DNA from: Acinetobacter pseudolwoffii
GTDB lineage: Bacteria > Pseudomonadota > Gammaproteobacteria > Pseudomonadales > Moraxellaceae
Direction of reading: 5' to 3'
NCBI RefSeq assembly: GCF_002803605.1
Contig: NZ_PHRG01000002.1
Span: forward strand, 372,001-436,000
DNA: 64,000 nt
Under the pieces are notes generated by a model. The model had not been told where the DNA came from. It worked only from the letters and a program-made list of their open reading frames with translations, and searched no databases. Each line of letters starts with the position of its first letter. Position 1 is the first letter of the stretch. Positions 7,549-17,738 of this stretch are shown in pieces. The position numbers and the translations under genes are program-made.

Positions 7549-10500
7549 TTACCCCTGTTTTTCGGCAATTAATTGTTGAATATTGGCCAGCAGTTCAGCT
7601 TCCTGGAACGGTTTACCCATATAGTGGGTCACGCCCAGACTGAATGCACGTTCACGATGTTTCTCACCAGTACGCGACGTAATCATGATAATCGGCAAGT
7701 CACGGTGAATATCATGGTGACGAACCAGGTTGGTGACTTCAAAACCATCCATACGTGGCATTTCGATATCCAGCAGCATCAGATCTGGTCTGACATTTTC
7801 TAGCTGCTCGATCGCATCTACACCATCTTTGGCGGTCACAATGTCATAGCCCTGACGTTCAAGCAGACGCGAAGTTACCTTACGTACTGTCACCGAGTCA
7901 TCGACAATCATCACCAGACGGCGTGCGTTAGAATGACGCGAACCATCACGCTGATCATGCATCTGTTTCACACGCTGTGTCGCCTGAATCTGACGCGCAA
8001 TATTCTGGCCATCGAGAATCAGACAGACCTGACCATCACCCAGAATCGTAGCACCCGCCACTACCCCGATGTTGGCAAACTGCTGTCCAATCGGTTTCAC
8101 CACAATCTGTGCACGTGAACCCACCAGTTGATCGACCAGCAAGGCAATGGTTTGGCCACTGTTGCCCTTAATCAGAAGCACCGGCAATGAATGACCGACA
8201 TTATTCAGACGTGGAATCGGCTGAGTACCGACAAATTCCGACAGATAACGCAGCTTGTAGTTTTCACCATCAATCTTGAAGTAATCATCTTTACTGTTAA
8301 AGTAAGTTTCCAATGTGGTCGGCGCAATCCGCACGATTCGGTCAATCTGCGCCAGAGAAATTGCATATTGCTGATCGCCCGCTTTCACCATCAAGGCATC
8401 ACTGACGGCCACTGTCGTCGGTACGCGAATCGTAAAGACCGTGCCCTTACCCAGTTCCGAGCTGACCGAAACATGACCGCCGAGCAACTTGATTTCACTT
8501 TGTACCACGTCCAGACCAACGCCACGACCAGAAATCTGGGTGACTGCTTTTGCGGTAGTGAAACCAGGATGGAAGATATATTGTAGTATTTCATCCTGAT
8601 CAATCGGCTGGTCGGCTTTGATCAGATCCAGACTGAGGGCTTTCTCACGAATTTTCTCCGCATCGATCCCCTTGCCATCATCACTGAAAGAAACGATGAC
8701 ATCGGTTCCTTGGCGGCTGATGTTCAATACAATAGAACCCACTTCCGGCTTGTTCAATGCCAGACGATCTGCGGTATCTTCCAGACCGTGGTCAATCGCA
8801 TTACGCAACATATGTTCAAATGGCGTAACCAGACGTTCCAGAATATTACGATCCAATTCACCTTCAGTATTCTGCACAATCAGTTCGGCAGGACGGTTCA
8901 AGGTGGTTGAGGTTTGACGCACAATACGTTGTAAACGCGGCAACATCCGGTCAAACGGCACCAGACGGGTACGCATCAGGCTTTCCTGAATCTCGGCCTG
9001 AATACGCGATTGTTGTAATAATAGACCTTCAGTTTCACGAATCTTGTCGGCCAAGGTGCTCTTGAAATCGACCAGATCCGATGCTGATTCTGCCAGAGAT
9101 TTGGATAACTGGTTCAACGATGAATACTGGTCCATTTCCAGCGGATCGAAGTCGGCATAGCGCGAATTTTCTGAACCATGTTTGGCAATAATCTGTGATT
9201 CCAGCTCGCCTTCCATTCGACGCAACTGGTCGGCAAGTCGTTTGATCGCCAGTTCCATCTCGTTCAGGGTATTGCCGAGCTGACCCAGATCCATCTCGAT
9301 CCGCGAACGGTTAATCGAGTTCTCACCCGACAGGTCAATCATCTTCTCGACCAGATCAGCAGAGATACGAATCATCTCGTTATTGCTATCGCTACTGCCT
9401 GTATTCGCCCACTCACCCATCATCTGTGGCGGTTCAGTACCATCACCCTCAACAAAACTAAAGTCGGTGCTGACCACCAGATGTTCTGTTTTTGCCAGAC
9501 GCTCAGGCAATTGCGCAGTGACGTCCACATAAGCAATCTTTTTCAGACTGCTTTGCAGCTGCTCAAAACCGCTATAGTCGTGCTGGAAAATTGCCTGTTT
9601 TAACCAGGCCAGTGTTTTCTGCAATAAGCCATCATAGGCATTCGAGTTAAATTGATAAACTGCAAACTGCTCGAAAGTGGTTTCCAGTTCATAGGCAATG
9701 CTGGCCACCTCTTCAGTTTCAATCATGCGTGCACCACCTTTAATACTGTGGGCAGCACGTTGTAACTGAAGTAATAAACTACGGTCACTACGCTGATCAA
9801 ACCATTGATTGAGCAGCTTCTCTGCATTGGCCAGAATTTCTTCAGACTCTTCGAGGAAGGTTTCTTCAACGATTGATTTCAGCTCATCTTCTTCAGAGCG
9901 TTCAACTTGATTTTCAGTAAATCCAGGGGTTTCAACTAATTTTTCTGTTTCAGCCAGATCAGTTGCAGGCTGTTCTGTCGCCACTGATTCTTCGAATGGC
10001 ACTTCAGGAGTCGATAGCATCTCTAACGCGGTCACGTTGAATGCAGCAGTTGTGCTTTCAACAGCAGCCAACGTTTGCCCAGAAAGTAGTGCCTGAATAT
10101 TTTGTAAAATTGCCACCGCTTCTGTCGCCGGATAATCAATGCCATCATCTCGAATGGACTGAATACGGTCGGACACGTTATCCTGTACCAGACGGACAAT
10201 CTGGATTAAAGCAGGTGTTACGGCAATCTGCTGACGGATCACCCGTTCATAAATACTTTCCAGTTCATGGGCAATCAAACCGATATGCGAAGCCGCAATC
10301 ATGTTTGCACCACCTTTTAAGGTATGCAAATGACGCATCAGATTGTTCAGTGAAGTCGTATCATCCTGTTTTTTGCTCCAGGTATTCAGATCTTCATCAA
10401 TACCTGCCAGCAATTCATCGGCTTCTTCCAGAAAGATACCTAATAATTCTTCATCGAAATCACGGTTGGTTTCAGCACTCTCGCGCTGTTGACGATCGGC

Positions 10501-11994
10501 TGCAATACGCTGGCTCAAGGCAGCAAAATCTACGCTGCCTGTGCTTAAGGTGTCAGCCGTTGGGAGAATATCTGTGGTCGGCTCAAGGCCTGACGTTTCA
10601 GTATCTTCCGCAAAGATCTCAAGATCCTGTTGTACAAATGCCGACAGTTCACTTAAAGTTTTTTGAATGTCATCATTCAGAATGACGCGCTGTCCTGCGG
10701 CCAGGGTATCAAATAAATGAATAAATTCCTGATGTGCCTGTGCAAACAGTTCATAAGCATAATTGCTGTTTAACAGCACCGGCTTTTTAAGCAGGGCATC
10801 ATAAGCCGATTTCAGATCTGCCGTGAATTCATGAATTCCTTTGGCCGCGCGGCTATCAGTATGCGCCAGTAATTCTGCAGCCTGTTGACTCAGTGCCTGG
10901 ATATATTCCGGATAATCGACTTGTGCGCGTTTATCGAATTCAAACTCAGCATCGAGCAACAGGTCAATATCCAGCTCAACCAGTTTGGACACCAGACCTT
11001 GGGTTTGAACCGCATCTGATTCAGTGACCGCAAAGCCATAATCACTCCAGACTGCTTCAAAAGTGGCATAGACCGCATCTAGTTTTTCGGTATCCCCCTG
11101 ACCTAATAAATGCACATAGTCACTGATAAATTCGGCATATTGAATCAGTAAGGCTGTTTCTTTTGAGGTCGAGACTATTTCATCTTGTAGCAAGGTTTTA
11201 AATAACTGTTCAACTTTAGAGCTGGCTTCAAAAATCTGTTCAATCTGCGCCATCGATGAACTGCCACGCAAGGTGTGAATGGCACGAATCAGGGCATTAT
11301 AATCTTGTGATTTTTCATCTTCAGTACGCAGGAAGGTGGCAATCGTTTCCAGATGCTCTTCGGCTTCTTCAATGAAGATGGCCACGGTTTCTTCAATATC
11401 AGTGCGAACCGCTACTTCTACCGGCGCTGTTTCGATAATAGCAGCAGATTCACTTAGGTCATGATCTGCAATTTCCAGCCCTGTGGTCTGACCTTCGGCA
11501 GTCAAATGATCGGCCAATGCTAATAATTCTTCTAACGCAGGTTCAGGTGAAAGGTTTTGTTGTAATTGTTGTCCCAACAGCAGCATTGGACGCAGGTCGA
11601 GATCCAATTCCTGTACATGTTTGAATTTTGGATATAAAGCATATTGATAGACATTCAGTACCGCTTGGGCAAATTTTTGCACCATCGCTGTCAGCTGAAT
11701 TGAACCGGACAAGACCCGGTTCAGGGTATCTTCAACTGCCCAGGCCATTTCCCCTGCCGATTTTGCACCCACCATACGACCTGAACCTTTCAGGGTATGA
11801 AAATGACGGCGAATGGTCTTCAGATTTTCCTGATGATCTGGATTGACCAGCCATTCTGGAAATAAAGCATTTAACTCAACGAAGATTTCTTCGATTTCCT
11901 CAACAAAAATTTCAAGAATTTCTGCATCTTGATCAAGATAACTATCTTCAGGAAGCGTTGTCGTTTCAACTAAATTTTTTAATATTTCTTTCAT
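7549..11994 (-). CDS. chpA: Hybrid chemosensory histidine kinase of the Pil-Chp system
   Basis: 1481 residues, a CheA-type hybrid kinase controlling type IV pili and cAMP-linked surface responses. Four histidine phosphotransfer segments are visible: FHTLKGSGRM (His66), IHTLRGSSSM, LHTLKGGANM and AHSIKGGARM. They are followed by a dimerisation region (MIDLSGENSINRSRIEMD), an HATPase with N-box (RNAIDHGLED), G1 box DDGKGID and the SGRGVGLDVV loop, a CheW regulatory domain, and a C-terminal receiver (about 1355-1481) with IVDDS, LLDIEMPRMDG (phospho-acceptor Asp) and MGKPF. P. aeruginosa ChpA is longer and has more Hpt and Spt/Tpt modules, so this is a compact form. It sits downstream of pilJ with a 168-base gap. 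Confidence 0.95.
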   Translation of the reverse strand: MKEILKNLVETTTLPEDSYLDQDAEILEIFVEEIEEIFVELNALFPEWLVNPDHQENLKTIRRHFHTLKGSGRMVGAKSAGEMAWAVEDTLNRVLSGSIQLTAMVQKFAQAVLNVYQYALYPKFKHVQELDLDLRPMLLLGQQLQQNLSPEPALEELLALADHLTAEGQTTGLEIADHDLSESAAIIETAPVEVAVRTDIEETVAIFIEEAEEHLETIATFLRTEDEKSQDYNALIRAIHTLRGSSSMAQIEQIFEASSKVEQLFKTLLQDEIVSTSKETALLIQYAEFISDYVHLLGQGDTEKLDAVYATFEAVWSDYGFAVTESDAVQTQGLVSKLVELDIDLLLDAEFEFDKRAQVDYPEYIQALSQQAAELLAHTDSRAAKGIHEFTADLKSAYDALLKKPVLLNSNYAYELFAQAHQEFIHLFDTLAAGQRVILNDDIQKTLSELSAFVQQDLEIFAEDTETSGLEPTTDILPTADTLSTGSVDFAALSQRIAADRQQRESAETNRDFDEELLGIFLEEADELLAGIDEDLNTWSKKQDDTTSLNNLMRHLHTLKGGANMIAASHIGLIAHELESIYERVIRQQIAVTPALIQIVRLVQDNVSDRIQSIRDDGIDYPATEAVAILQNIQALLSGQTLAAVESTTAAFNVTALEMLSTPEVPFEESVATEQPATDLAETEKLVETPGFTENQVERSEEDELKSIVEETFLEESEEILANAEKLLNQWFDQRSDRSLLLQLQRAAHSIKGGARMIETEEVASIAYELETTFEQFAVYQFNSNAYDGLLQKTLAWLKQAIFQHDYSGFEQLQSSLKKIAYVDVTAQLPERLAKTEHLVVSTDFSFVEGDGTEPPQMMGEWANTGSSDSNNEMIRISADLVEKMIDLSGENSINRSRIEMDLGQLGNTLNEMELAIKRLADQLRRMEGELESQIIAKHGSENSRYADFDPLEMDQYSSLNQLSKSLAESASDLVDFKSTLADKIRETEGLLLQQSRIQAEIQESLMRTRLVPFDRMLPRLQRIVRQTSTTLNRPAELIVQNTEGELDRNILERLVTPFEHMLRNAIDHGLEDTADRLALNKPEVGSIVLNISRQGTDVIVSFSDDGKGIDAEKIREKALSLDLIKADQPIDQDEILQYIFHPGFTTAKAVTQISGRGVGLDVVQSEIKLLGGHVSVSSELGKGTVFTIRVPTTVAVSDALMVKAGDQQYAISLAQIDRIVRIAPTTLETYFNSKDDYFKIDGENYKLRYLSEFVGTQPIPRLNNVGHSLPVLLIKGNSGQTIALLVDQLVGSRAQIVVKPIGQQFANIGVVAGATILGDGQVCLILDGQNIARQIQATQRVKQMHDQRDGSRHSNARRLVMIVDDSVTVRKVTSRLLERQGYDIVTAKDGVDAIEQLENVRPDLMLLDIEMPRMDGFEVTNLVRHHDIHRDLPIIMITSRTGEKHRERAFSLGVTHYMGKPFQEAELLANIQQLIAEKQG

Positions 11995-12162
11995 AGCTTA
12001 TGCTTCTTACGTTATGCCGCCAAGAAGGGCGCTCAAACTTAATTGTGACCGTCACGCAATACCTAACGTTTGAGGTTAAGTACATCTTGTCGAGGCTTTA
12101 TCTGTATTTTTTGAATGTGCCTCAATCGTAATTAAGGCACATTCTCCCCATCATCTCTAACT

Positions 12163-14235
12163 TTATTCTGGTAGTTTAAAGTCAGCTACAGATTCACGTA
12201 ATGCATCGGCCATATTTGCCAGTTCAGATACCGAACGTGCTGTATCGAAGGTGGCACTGGTGGTTTGCGAAGTAATTTCCTGTACGACGTTCATCGTGGT
12301 CGCAATATGACCTGCAGATGCAGACTGCAGTTTCGCTGCATCAGAAATGTTCGCAATCAGTTTCGCCAGGTTATTCGATACGGTTTGAATCTCATCCAGT
12401 GCCACACCGGCATCTTTAGACAAGTTCGCACCACGTACAACCTCGGCTGTAGTTTGCTCCATCGAAATAACCGCTTCGTTGGTATCGGTCTGAATGGTTT
12501 TTACCAGGCCTTCAATCTGCTTGGTTGCAGACGCAGAACGTTCTGCAAGACGCTGTACTTCATCAGCTACAACTGCGAAACCACGACCGGCTTCACCCGC
12601 CATCGACGCCTGAATGGCTGCGTTCAATGCCAAAATGTTGGTTTGGTCGGCAATATCGTTAATCAAGGCAACGATGTTACCAATTTCCTGAGAAGATTCA
12701 CCCAGACGTTTAATACGTTTTGAGGTTTCCTGAATCTGTTCACGAATCGTGTCCATCCCCTCAATCGAGCGTTGTACGACATCCGCACCATTTGCAGCAA
12801 TTTGTACCGAACGGTCTGCTACCACAGCAGATTCATCGGCGTTGGCAGATACCTGATCAATCGACATGGCCATTTCGTTAATTGCCGCAGAAGCACCGGC
12901 AATTTCCTGAGCCTGATGTTCAGAAGCTTCAGCCAACTGGTTGGTAATGCCCTGTGTGGTTGCGGTATATTGCGCAACTTCTTGTGAAGTTTCAGTAATA
13001 CGCGATACCAGGTCACGTAACTGGTCGATTGCAAAGTTAATCGAGTCGGCAATCGCACCGGTAAAGTCTTCCGATACGGTTGCGTATGAACGCAAGTCAC
13101 CATCTGCAAGATCGGCGATCTCGTCAAGTAAACGTAAAATCGCGTTCTGGTTACGGTCATATTCTTCTTGTAAACGGCCTACACGCTGTTTATCGGAAAC
13201 GCCTCGTAGCGACAGCAGTCTGAATACACAAAGCAGGAAACCCACTAATAATGCAATCAGCAATACTGCTGGAATAATGGTTTTAAGACCCGAGTTACCT
13301 GATAATTTGTTCAGGTTATCTAAAAGTACATCAGATTGAGCAAAAATAGATGCAGCCGCCTGACGAACTTTTACAATGTCAGTGGAGTTTTTCAGAATAA
13401 TCGCAGATGCTGATTCCAGTACATCATCATATTCAGCCTTGATGCCTTCTAGAGATTCACGCATGGCCGGATCAGCAATACGCTGTACACCCAGTTCAGC
13501 AGAACCATTCAGTTGTGCATTTAAATAAGCACCGAAAGTTTCGGTATCGGCACTAAAGTCATCTGCCGATTCACGAGAACCGTCACTACCGGTCAGTACC
13601 AGACTGATGGAACGTAAAATACGTTCTGCGATAAATACCTGGTTCTTGGCAATCACTACCTGGTTCGATGGCATATCTTGACGCGCCATCTGGTCGACCA
13701 TCAGGTTATATTCTGCCTGAATCCCCGGAATGGCTTCACCAATTGCAATGTTGGTGTCATATAACTGGTTAATGATTTTCTGTTGCGAAGCAATCAGGTC
13801 AATACCGCTAGAGACTTCTGTCCACTGCTTATCTACAGCCTGAAGTGCCTCATTATCTGAATGGATACTTTTAACGGTTTCCAGGTTCTCGGCAAAGGAT
13901 TTTTGCGAGTCAGTCAGGTTTTTCATTGACTCTGGTGTACCCGAAGCCGTTGCTTCAGTTGCTTGGCGCGAAATCGTTTGCGAGAGGAGACGCAAATCAC
14001 CCAGGCTCTGAGTGAGTTCGTTGGCACGTGGCACACTATAGAAAAGATACAATAAAGTGATCAGCGCGGCCAACAGACAGCCTGCTGCCCCATAAATCAG
14101 CGGTTTTGACTTTTCACTATCACCAAATACACGTGATAACTGATCTATTTGTGATTGAATCTTGGCGAAAAAAGCATTACCGCCTTTACGGCTGGTGCTT
14201 TCCCCTGTATTTTTCTTTTTAAGTTTAAAGCCCAT
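12163..14235 (-). CDS. pilJ: Type IV pilus methyl-accepting chemoreceptor
   Basis: 690 residues. A first membrane helix lies at about 48-70 ([20 protein letters not shown]), a periplasmic sensory region with alpha-helical PilJ-type repeats spans about 70-320, and a second helix follows ([19 protein letters not shown]). After these come a HAMP-like linker and the cytoplasmic signalling domain with the hairpin tip core [20 protein letters not shown] and [13 protein letters not shown]. In Pil-Chp, PilJ senses pilus-related and surface signals and drives ChpA. The sequence ends with an acidic tail LPE rather than a CheR/CheB tether pentapeptide, consistent with no pilK or chpB gene being present here. 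A stem-loop lies just downstream (12113-12144) but lacks a T run on this strand. Confidence 0.95.
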   Translation of the reverse strand: MGFKLKKKNTGESTSRKGGNAFFAKIQSQIDQLSRVFGDSEKSKPLIYGAAGCLLAALITLLYLFYSVPRANELTQSLGDLRLLSQTISRQATEATASGTPESMKNLTDSQKSFAENLETVKSIHSDNEALQAVDKQWTEVSSGIDLIASQQKIINQLYDTNIAIGEAIPGIQAEYNLMVDQMARQDMPSNQVVIAKNQVFIAERILRSISLVLTGSDGSRESADDFSADTETFGAYLNAQLNGSAELGVQRIADPAMRESLEGIKAEYDDVLESASAIILKNSTDIVKVRQAAASIFAQSDVLLDNLNKLSGNSGLKTIIPAVLLIALLVGFLLCVFRLLSLRGVSDKQRVGRLQEEYDRNQNAILRLLDEIADLADGDLRSYATVSEDFTGAIADSINFAIDQLRDLVSRITETSQEVAQYTATTQGITNQLAEASEHQAQEIAGASAAINEMAMSIDQVSANADESAVVADRSVQIAANGADVVQRSIEGMDTIREQIQETSKRIKRLGESSQEIGNIVALINDIADQTNILALNAAIQASMAGEAGRGFAVVADEVQRLAERSASATKQIEGLVKTIQTDTNEAVISMEQTTAEVVRGANLSKDAGVALDEIQTVSNNLAKLIANISDAAKLQSASAGHIATTMNVVQEITSQTTSATFDTARSVSELANMADALRESVADFKLPE

Positions 14236-14281
14236 GCAGCCTCTCCCCGGTTGACGCCTTGATCACTTTCGTGCGCGACAT

Positions 14282-14818
14282 TTAATTTATAAATTTTATA
14301 GATGCGTTCATAAAGTTTGGATTTTGCAACAGACGACTGAATAAGAACACATGCCACTGCTGGTTGTGCTGATGGAAAAATCCTTGACAGTATTCTTGTA
14401 AGTTTTTATCCAGTTCAGATTTCTTCGAAAAGAAACTCTTCTTATTGAAATGTTGTATACCCAAAACTTGATCTACGACCAAACCGACATACTGGTCATT
14501 ATGGTTGATGCACAATACTTTTTGAGTCGGTGAAAACTGACTGCTATGCCCTGATACGTATTGAGTCAGATCAGAAACTGATAACAGTCTTCCCCGGATA
14601 TTCGCCAGACCCAACACCCATGCTTGTGTCTTGGGTACCGGCGTATATTTTGGGGGATAAATCACTTCTGATACTTCCCCCAGCGGGGCAACAAAATATT
14701 GCCCCATCATCTCAAAAGCAATGCCTGACCATCGGTTCACTTCATTGTCATTCGAAACGTAGTTTTTATTTCCCCGTTTCGCAATGCGAAGTAATTCGAT
14801 AAATCCATTTGCTGCCAT
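14282..14818 (-). CDS. pilI: CheW-like adaptor of the Pil-Chp system
   Basis: 178 residues. The protein shows CheW-type motifs: the N-terminal strand WSGIAFEMMGQYFVAPLGEV, AWVLGLANIRGRLLSVSDL (the receptor/kinase-contact loop) and VLCINHNDQYVGLVVDQVLG. PilI couples receptor PilJ to kinase ChpA. The gene follows pilH by five bases and precedes pilJ by 46 bases, in the canonical order pilG-pilH-pilI-pilJ-chpA. Confidence 0.92.
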   Translation of the reverse strand: MAANGFIELLRIAKRGNKNYVSNDNEVNRWSGIAFEMMGQYFVAPLGEVSEVIYPPKYTPVPKTQAWVLGLANIRGRLLSVSDLTQYVSGHSSQFSPTQKVLCINHNDQYVGLVVDQVLGIQHFNKKSFFSKKSELDKNLQEYCQGFFHQHNQQWHVFLFSRLLQNPNFMNASIKFIN

Positions 14819-14823
14819 AGAGC

Positions 14824-15192
14824 TTATCCTGCATTGAGGTGTTGCTTAATTACTTCTATTAATTGTTTTTCATCTACTGGCTTGGTTAAATAATCTGCTG
14901 CACCCTGACGCTTGCCCCATACGCGGTCAGTGGCCTGATCCTTGGTACTTACAATCACAATTGGAATGTGTTTGGTGGTTGCCCCACGCGCAATCTGGCG
15001 GGTTGCCTGAAAGCCATTCACACCCGGCATCACGACGTCCATCAGGACCAGATCCGGCAATTCAGCCTGTGCCATGGTGACGCCATCTGCCCCATTGGCT
15101 GCTTCAATCACCTCAAAGCCATGTTTAGAAAGAATTTCTCTAAAGCGAAAAGTTTCTGTCGGTGAGTCATCCACAATTAGGATACGTGCCAT
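14824..15192 (-). CDS. pilH: Response regulator of the Pil-Chp system
   Basis: 122 residues, a stand-alone receiver domain. It has the acidic pocket IVDDSPTE, the phospho-acceptor Asp in LVLMDVVMPGVNG, the conserved Ser/Thr in VIVSTKD and Lys in YLTKPV. No output domain follows. In Pil-Chp, PilH is thought to drain phosphate from ChpA or favour pilus retraction. It lies 25 bases downstream of pilG and five bases upstream of pilI. Confidence 0.93.
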   Translation of the reverse strand: MARILIVDDSPTETFRFREILSKHGFEVIEAANGADGVTMAQAELPDLVLMDVVMPGVNGFQATRQIARGATTKHIPIVIVSTKDQATDRVWGKRQGAADYLTKPVDEKQLIEVIKQHLNAG

Positions 15193-15217
15193 GCCAATTC
15201 CCCAAAAAAATCAAATG

Positions 15218-15601
15218 TTAAGCACTAATATGGTTACGGATTGCATTCAGCAATTCATCTTTACTAAAAGGTTTGGTCAGGTATTCATCTGAACCCACGA
15301 CACGACCTTTGGCCTGATCAAACAAGCCGTCTTTACTAGACAGCATAATCACAGGAATATTCTGGTAATTCTGAGAATTTTTAATTAACGCACAGGTCTG
15401 GTAGCCATCTAGACGCGGCATCATGATATCTACAAACACGATATCTGGATTTGCTTCAGCAATTTTTGATAAAGCTTCAAAACCATCTACCGCAGTAATG
15501 ACTTCATAACCTTCGCGTTGAAGAAGAGTTTCAGCGGTACGACGAATGGTCTTTGAGTCATCAATCACCATCACTTTTAGATTTTGGAATTTATCGTCCA
15601 T
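15218..15601 (-). CDS. pilG: Response regulator of the Pil-Chp system
   Basis: 127 residues from the preferred start; an in-frame ATG six codons upstream (15619) also exists. GGAAGGG lies eight bases before the ATG at 15601, so the internal start beginning MDDKFQNLKVM is preferred. It is a single receiver domain with VIDDSKTIRR, the phospho-acceptor Asp in IVFVDIMMPRLDG, MLSSKD and YLTKPF. PilG acts upstream of pilus extension motors and adenylate cyclase in Pseudomonas. It is the first gene of the minus-strand cluster; its promoter must lie in the 283-base gap to the divergent gene at 15885. Confidence 0.93.
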   Translation of the reverse strand: MDDKFQNLKVMVIDDSKTIRRTAETLLQREGYEVITAVDGFEALSKIAEANPDIVFVDIMMPRLDGYQTCALIKNSQNYQNIPVIMLSSKDGLFDQAKGRVVGSDEYLTKPFSKDELLNAIRNHISA

Positions 15602-15884
15602 TTGTTTAACCCTTCCCATTTTAGAAACTATATGCCATAAGGCTCATAGGATTATTTTATTACGATCGATAAACATTTTTAACATAAAGTCACTTGTATT
15701 ATCAACGAACATTTTCTACACAAGTAGACAAAATCAGTTATTTTTAACAACAGCTTCACATTTTACCCACGCCGATGTTTTTTTTTTGACTAACGGTAGT
15801 TTTTAATTCGTAAATTTAAGTCTAATATAACAAGATTATTACTTTAAAATAAGTAATTTAGTCAACTTTAAATTTAGGGAGCCA

Positions 15885-16535
15885 ATGATGGGTCAGTTTT
15901 CAGAAAAACTTGCTGTCATTGATAAAAATAAAATGACTGGTCAATTCATTGTTGCTGTGCTGTTACTATTACAGGTGACCTTAGCTTGTGCCAACAATAA
16001 CCAAATCCAGCAAAAGGCCACTTGGTACCGCTATTATGATAGTAAAGGCGTGGCCAATATCAGCACTAATGTGACGCCCAATCATATCCGTTACGGTTAT
16101 GAAGCGCTTGACCAGAATATGCAGGTCATTAAACGTGCTCGTCCTTATAATGCCGAAGCCGATATCAGACAGGCTCCCCAACGTGCTCAACAGGCCAAGC
16201 GGATCGCTGAAGACAATAGAATGAAGCGAGCGTACAACAATAGTCAGACCGCCTTACAGAAAAAAAATGACAGTCTGCTACAGTTAAAAAAGCAAATTGA
16301 TTTTCAGCAAGAACAAATGAAGCAATTGCAAAAAGATCGAGTGATGTTTGTACGCCAAGAACGTGAATATTTACGTAAAGGTAAGGCTCCACCGGCACAC
16401 CTGAAAACCACACTTGAGAATAATCATAAAAATCTCATTTCCCAAAAAGAAAATATTCAATCTTTACAAAGTCGCTATCGAAATCTGGAAGCAGAATACG
16501 ACAAAATTATCGCCCGTTTAAAAGCACTTGAATAA
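15885..16535 (+). CDS. Exported coiled-coil protein with DUF4124-like N-terminus
   Basis: 216 residues. A hydrophobic segment (about 19-35, ending LACANN) looks like a signal peptide or lipid-modified leader. Next comes a short region YRYYDSKGVANISTNVTP that resembles the DUF4124 motif (a small beta domain with a Y-x-x-x-D-x-x-G-x-x-x-x-S pattern). Residues about 95-215 are Gln/Lys/Glu-rich heptad sequence predicted to form a long coiled coil. A second ATG three bases on (15888) has a better distance from GGGAG and may be the true start. It lies 51 bases upstream of an RND adaptor gene and could share its transcript. Function is unknown; a periplasmic structural role is inferred. Confidence 0.65.
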   Translation: MMGQFSEKLAVIDKNKMTGQFIVAVLLLLQVTLACANNNQIQQKATWYRYYDSKGVANISTNVTPNHIRYGYEALDQNMQVIKRARPYNAEADIRQAPQRAQQAKRIAEDNRMKRAYNNSQTALQKKNDSLLQLKKQIDFQQEQMKQLQKDRVMFVRQEREYLRKGKAPPAHLKTTLENNHKNLISQKENIQSLQSRYRNLEAEYDKIIARLKALE

Positions 16536-16586
16536 ATACAGATAGCTTGTTTTGGTTTTAAACCACAATAAGCTGTAAGGACTCTT

Positions 16587-17714
16587 ATGCAAACTGCACC
16601 ACATGCTCATGGTTTAAATATGCCTTCTCCGCGCTCTATCCTAATCATGAGTGCACTTTGCTTAAATATGTTATTAGTGGCTTGTGATAAAAATGAACCC
16701 GTACAGCAAGCCGAAACACCCAAATCCATTGAAGTCATTCCTCAAGACCTGATTGCAGTACAGTCCGGCAACTCAGTTCAAAAAACAGCGTTTACCGGCA
16801 CGATTCGGGCTGTCAATCAAAGCAGTATTCAGGCACAGGTGTCTGCCACCGCCACCAGTGTCAATGCCCAAGTCGGTCAGACCGTCTCCAAAGGTCAGGT
16901 GCTGGTACGGCTAAACAATCAGGACAATGCTGCCCGACTGGCACAGGCACGTGCCAATCTGGCCTCTACCCAAGCTCAGGCCAATCAGGCTCGAAACATG
17001 ATGCAACGTAAAAAGCGTCTGCTCGATCAGGGCTTTATTTCAAAAGTAGAATATGAACAGAGTCAGGTCGATTATCAGGCACAGCTGGAAAATGTACGTG
17101 CCCAGCAAGCCAATGTCGATATTGCCGAGAAAGCAGATCGTGACGGAACCATGACCAGTCCGATCAGTGGCGTGATTACCCAGCGTCAGGTGGAACCTGG
17201 CCAAACCGTGGCGATTGGACAAACCCTGTTTGAAATTGTCGATCCTAAACAGCTGGAAATTCAGGCACGCGTGCCTAGTGACCTACAATCAAACTTAAGG
17301 CTAGGCAGTCAAGTCGAATACAGCATTCAAGGCAATCCCAATCGGCTCACTGCAGTGATGAGCCGGATTTCCCCGATCGCCGATCAGGCCAGTCGCCAGA
17401 TCGAATTCTTTGCTACACCGAATGAAATGATTCCTTCTTTAAGTATCGGTTCCTTTGTAGAAGGCAATATTTTGAGTTCACGCCAAATCAGTGGGCAGAT
17501 TATTCCCCTAGATACGCTGCAAGATATCCAGAACAAACCCTATGTCTGGGTGATTCGTCAGAATAAACTTATCAAGGTCAATGTGCAGGTACTGGAACAG
17601 CGCTATAACGACAATATTGCGGTGGTCAAAGGATTGGAAAGCACCGATCGGGTCAGCCGAATTAAATTTAGCGAAGCCGATCTACAAAAAACTGTCACAC
17701 TTCGCTCGAACTAA
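16587..17714 (+). CDS. RND efflux periplasmic adaptor lipoprotein
   Basis: 375 residues. A signal sequence ends in the lipobox LVAC (Cys33), so the protein is probably anchored to the inner membrane by lipid. The HlyD/MFP architecture follows: a first half lipoyl segment (VNAQVGQTVSKGQVLVRL), an alpha-helical hairpin rich in Ala/Gln (ARANLASTQAQANQARNMMQ...), the second lipoyl half (SPISGVITQRQVEPGQTV) and beta-barrel domains. It bridges the pump at 17739 to an outer-membrane channel. AAGGA six bases before the ATG supports the start. No outer-membrane channel gene is present in the window, so the pump probably uses one encoded elsewhere. Confidence 0.9.
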   Translation: MQTAPHAHGLNMPSPRSILIMSALCLNMLLVACDKNEPVQQAETPKSIEVIPQDLIAVQSGNSVQKTAFTGTIRAVNQSSIQAQVSATATSVNAQVGQTVSKGQVLVRLNNQDNAARLAQARANLASTQAQANQARNMMQRKKRLLDQGFISKVEYEQSQVDYQAQLENVRAQQANVDIAEKADRDGTMTSPISGVITQRQVEPGQTVAIGQTLFEIVDPKQLEIQARVPSDLQSNLRLGSQVEYSIQGNPNRLTAVMSRISPIADQASRQIEFFATPNEMIPSLSIGSFVEGNILSSRQISGQIIPLDTLQDIQNKPYVWVIRQNKLIKVNVQVLEQRYNDNIAVVKGLESTDRVSRIKFSEADLQKTVTLRSN

Positions 17715-17738
17715 AGCGCCTCACACAGGATCATTGAC

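Noticed and set aside
12113..12144. Stem-loop GAATGTGCCT/AAGGCACATTC between pilJ and chpA, considered as a terminator
   Set aside because: On the transcribed minus strand it is followed by an A run, not a T run, so it is unlikely to be an intrinsic terminator; the genes are probably co-transcribed.
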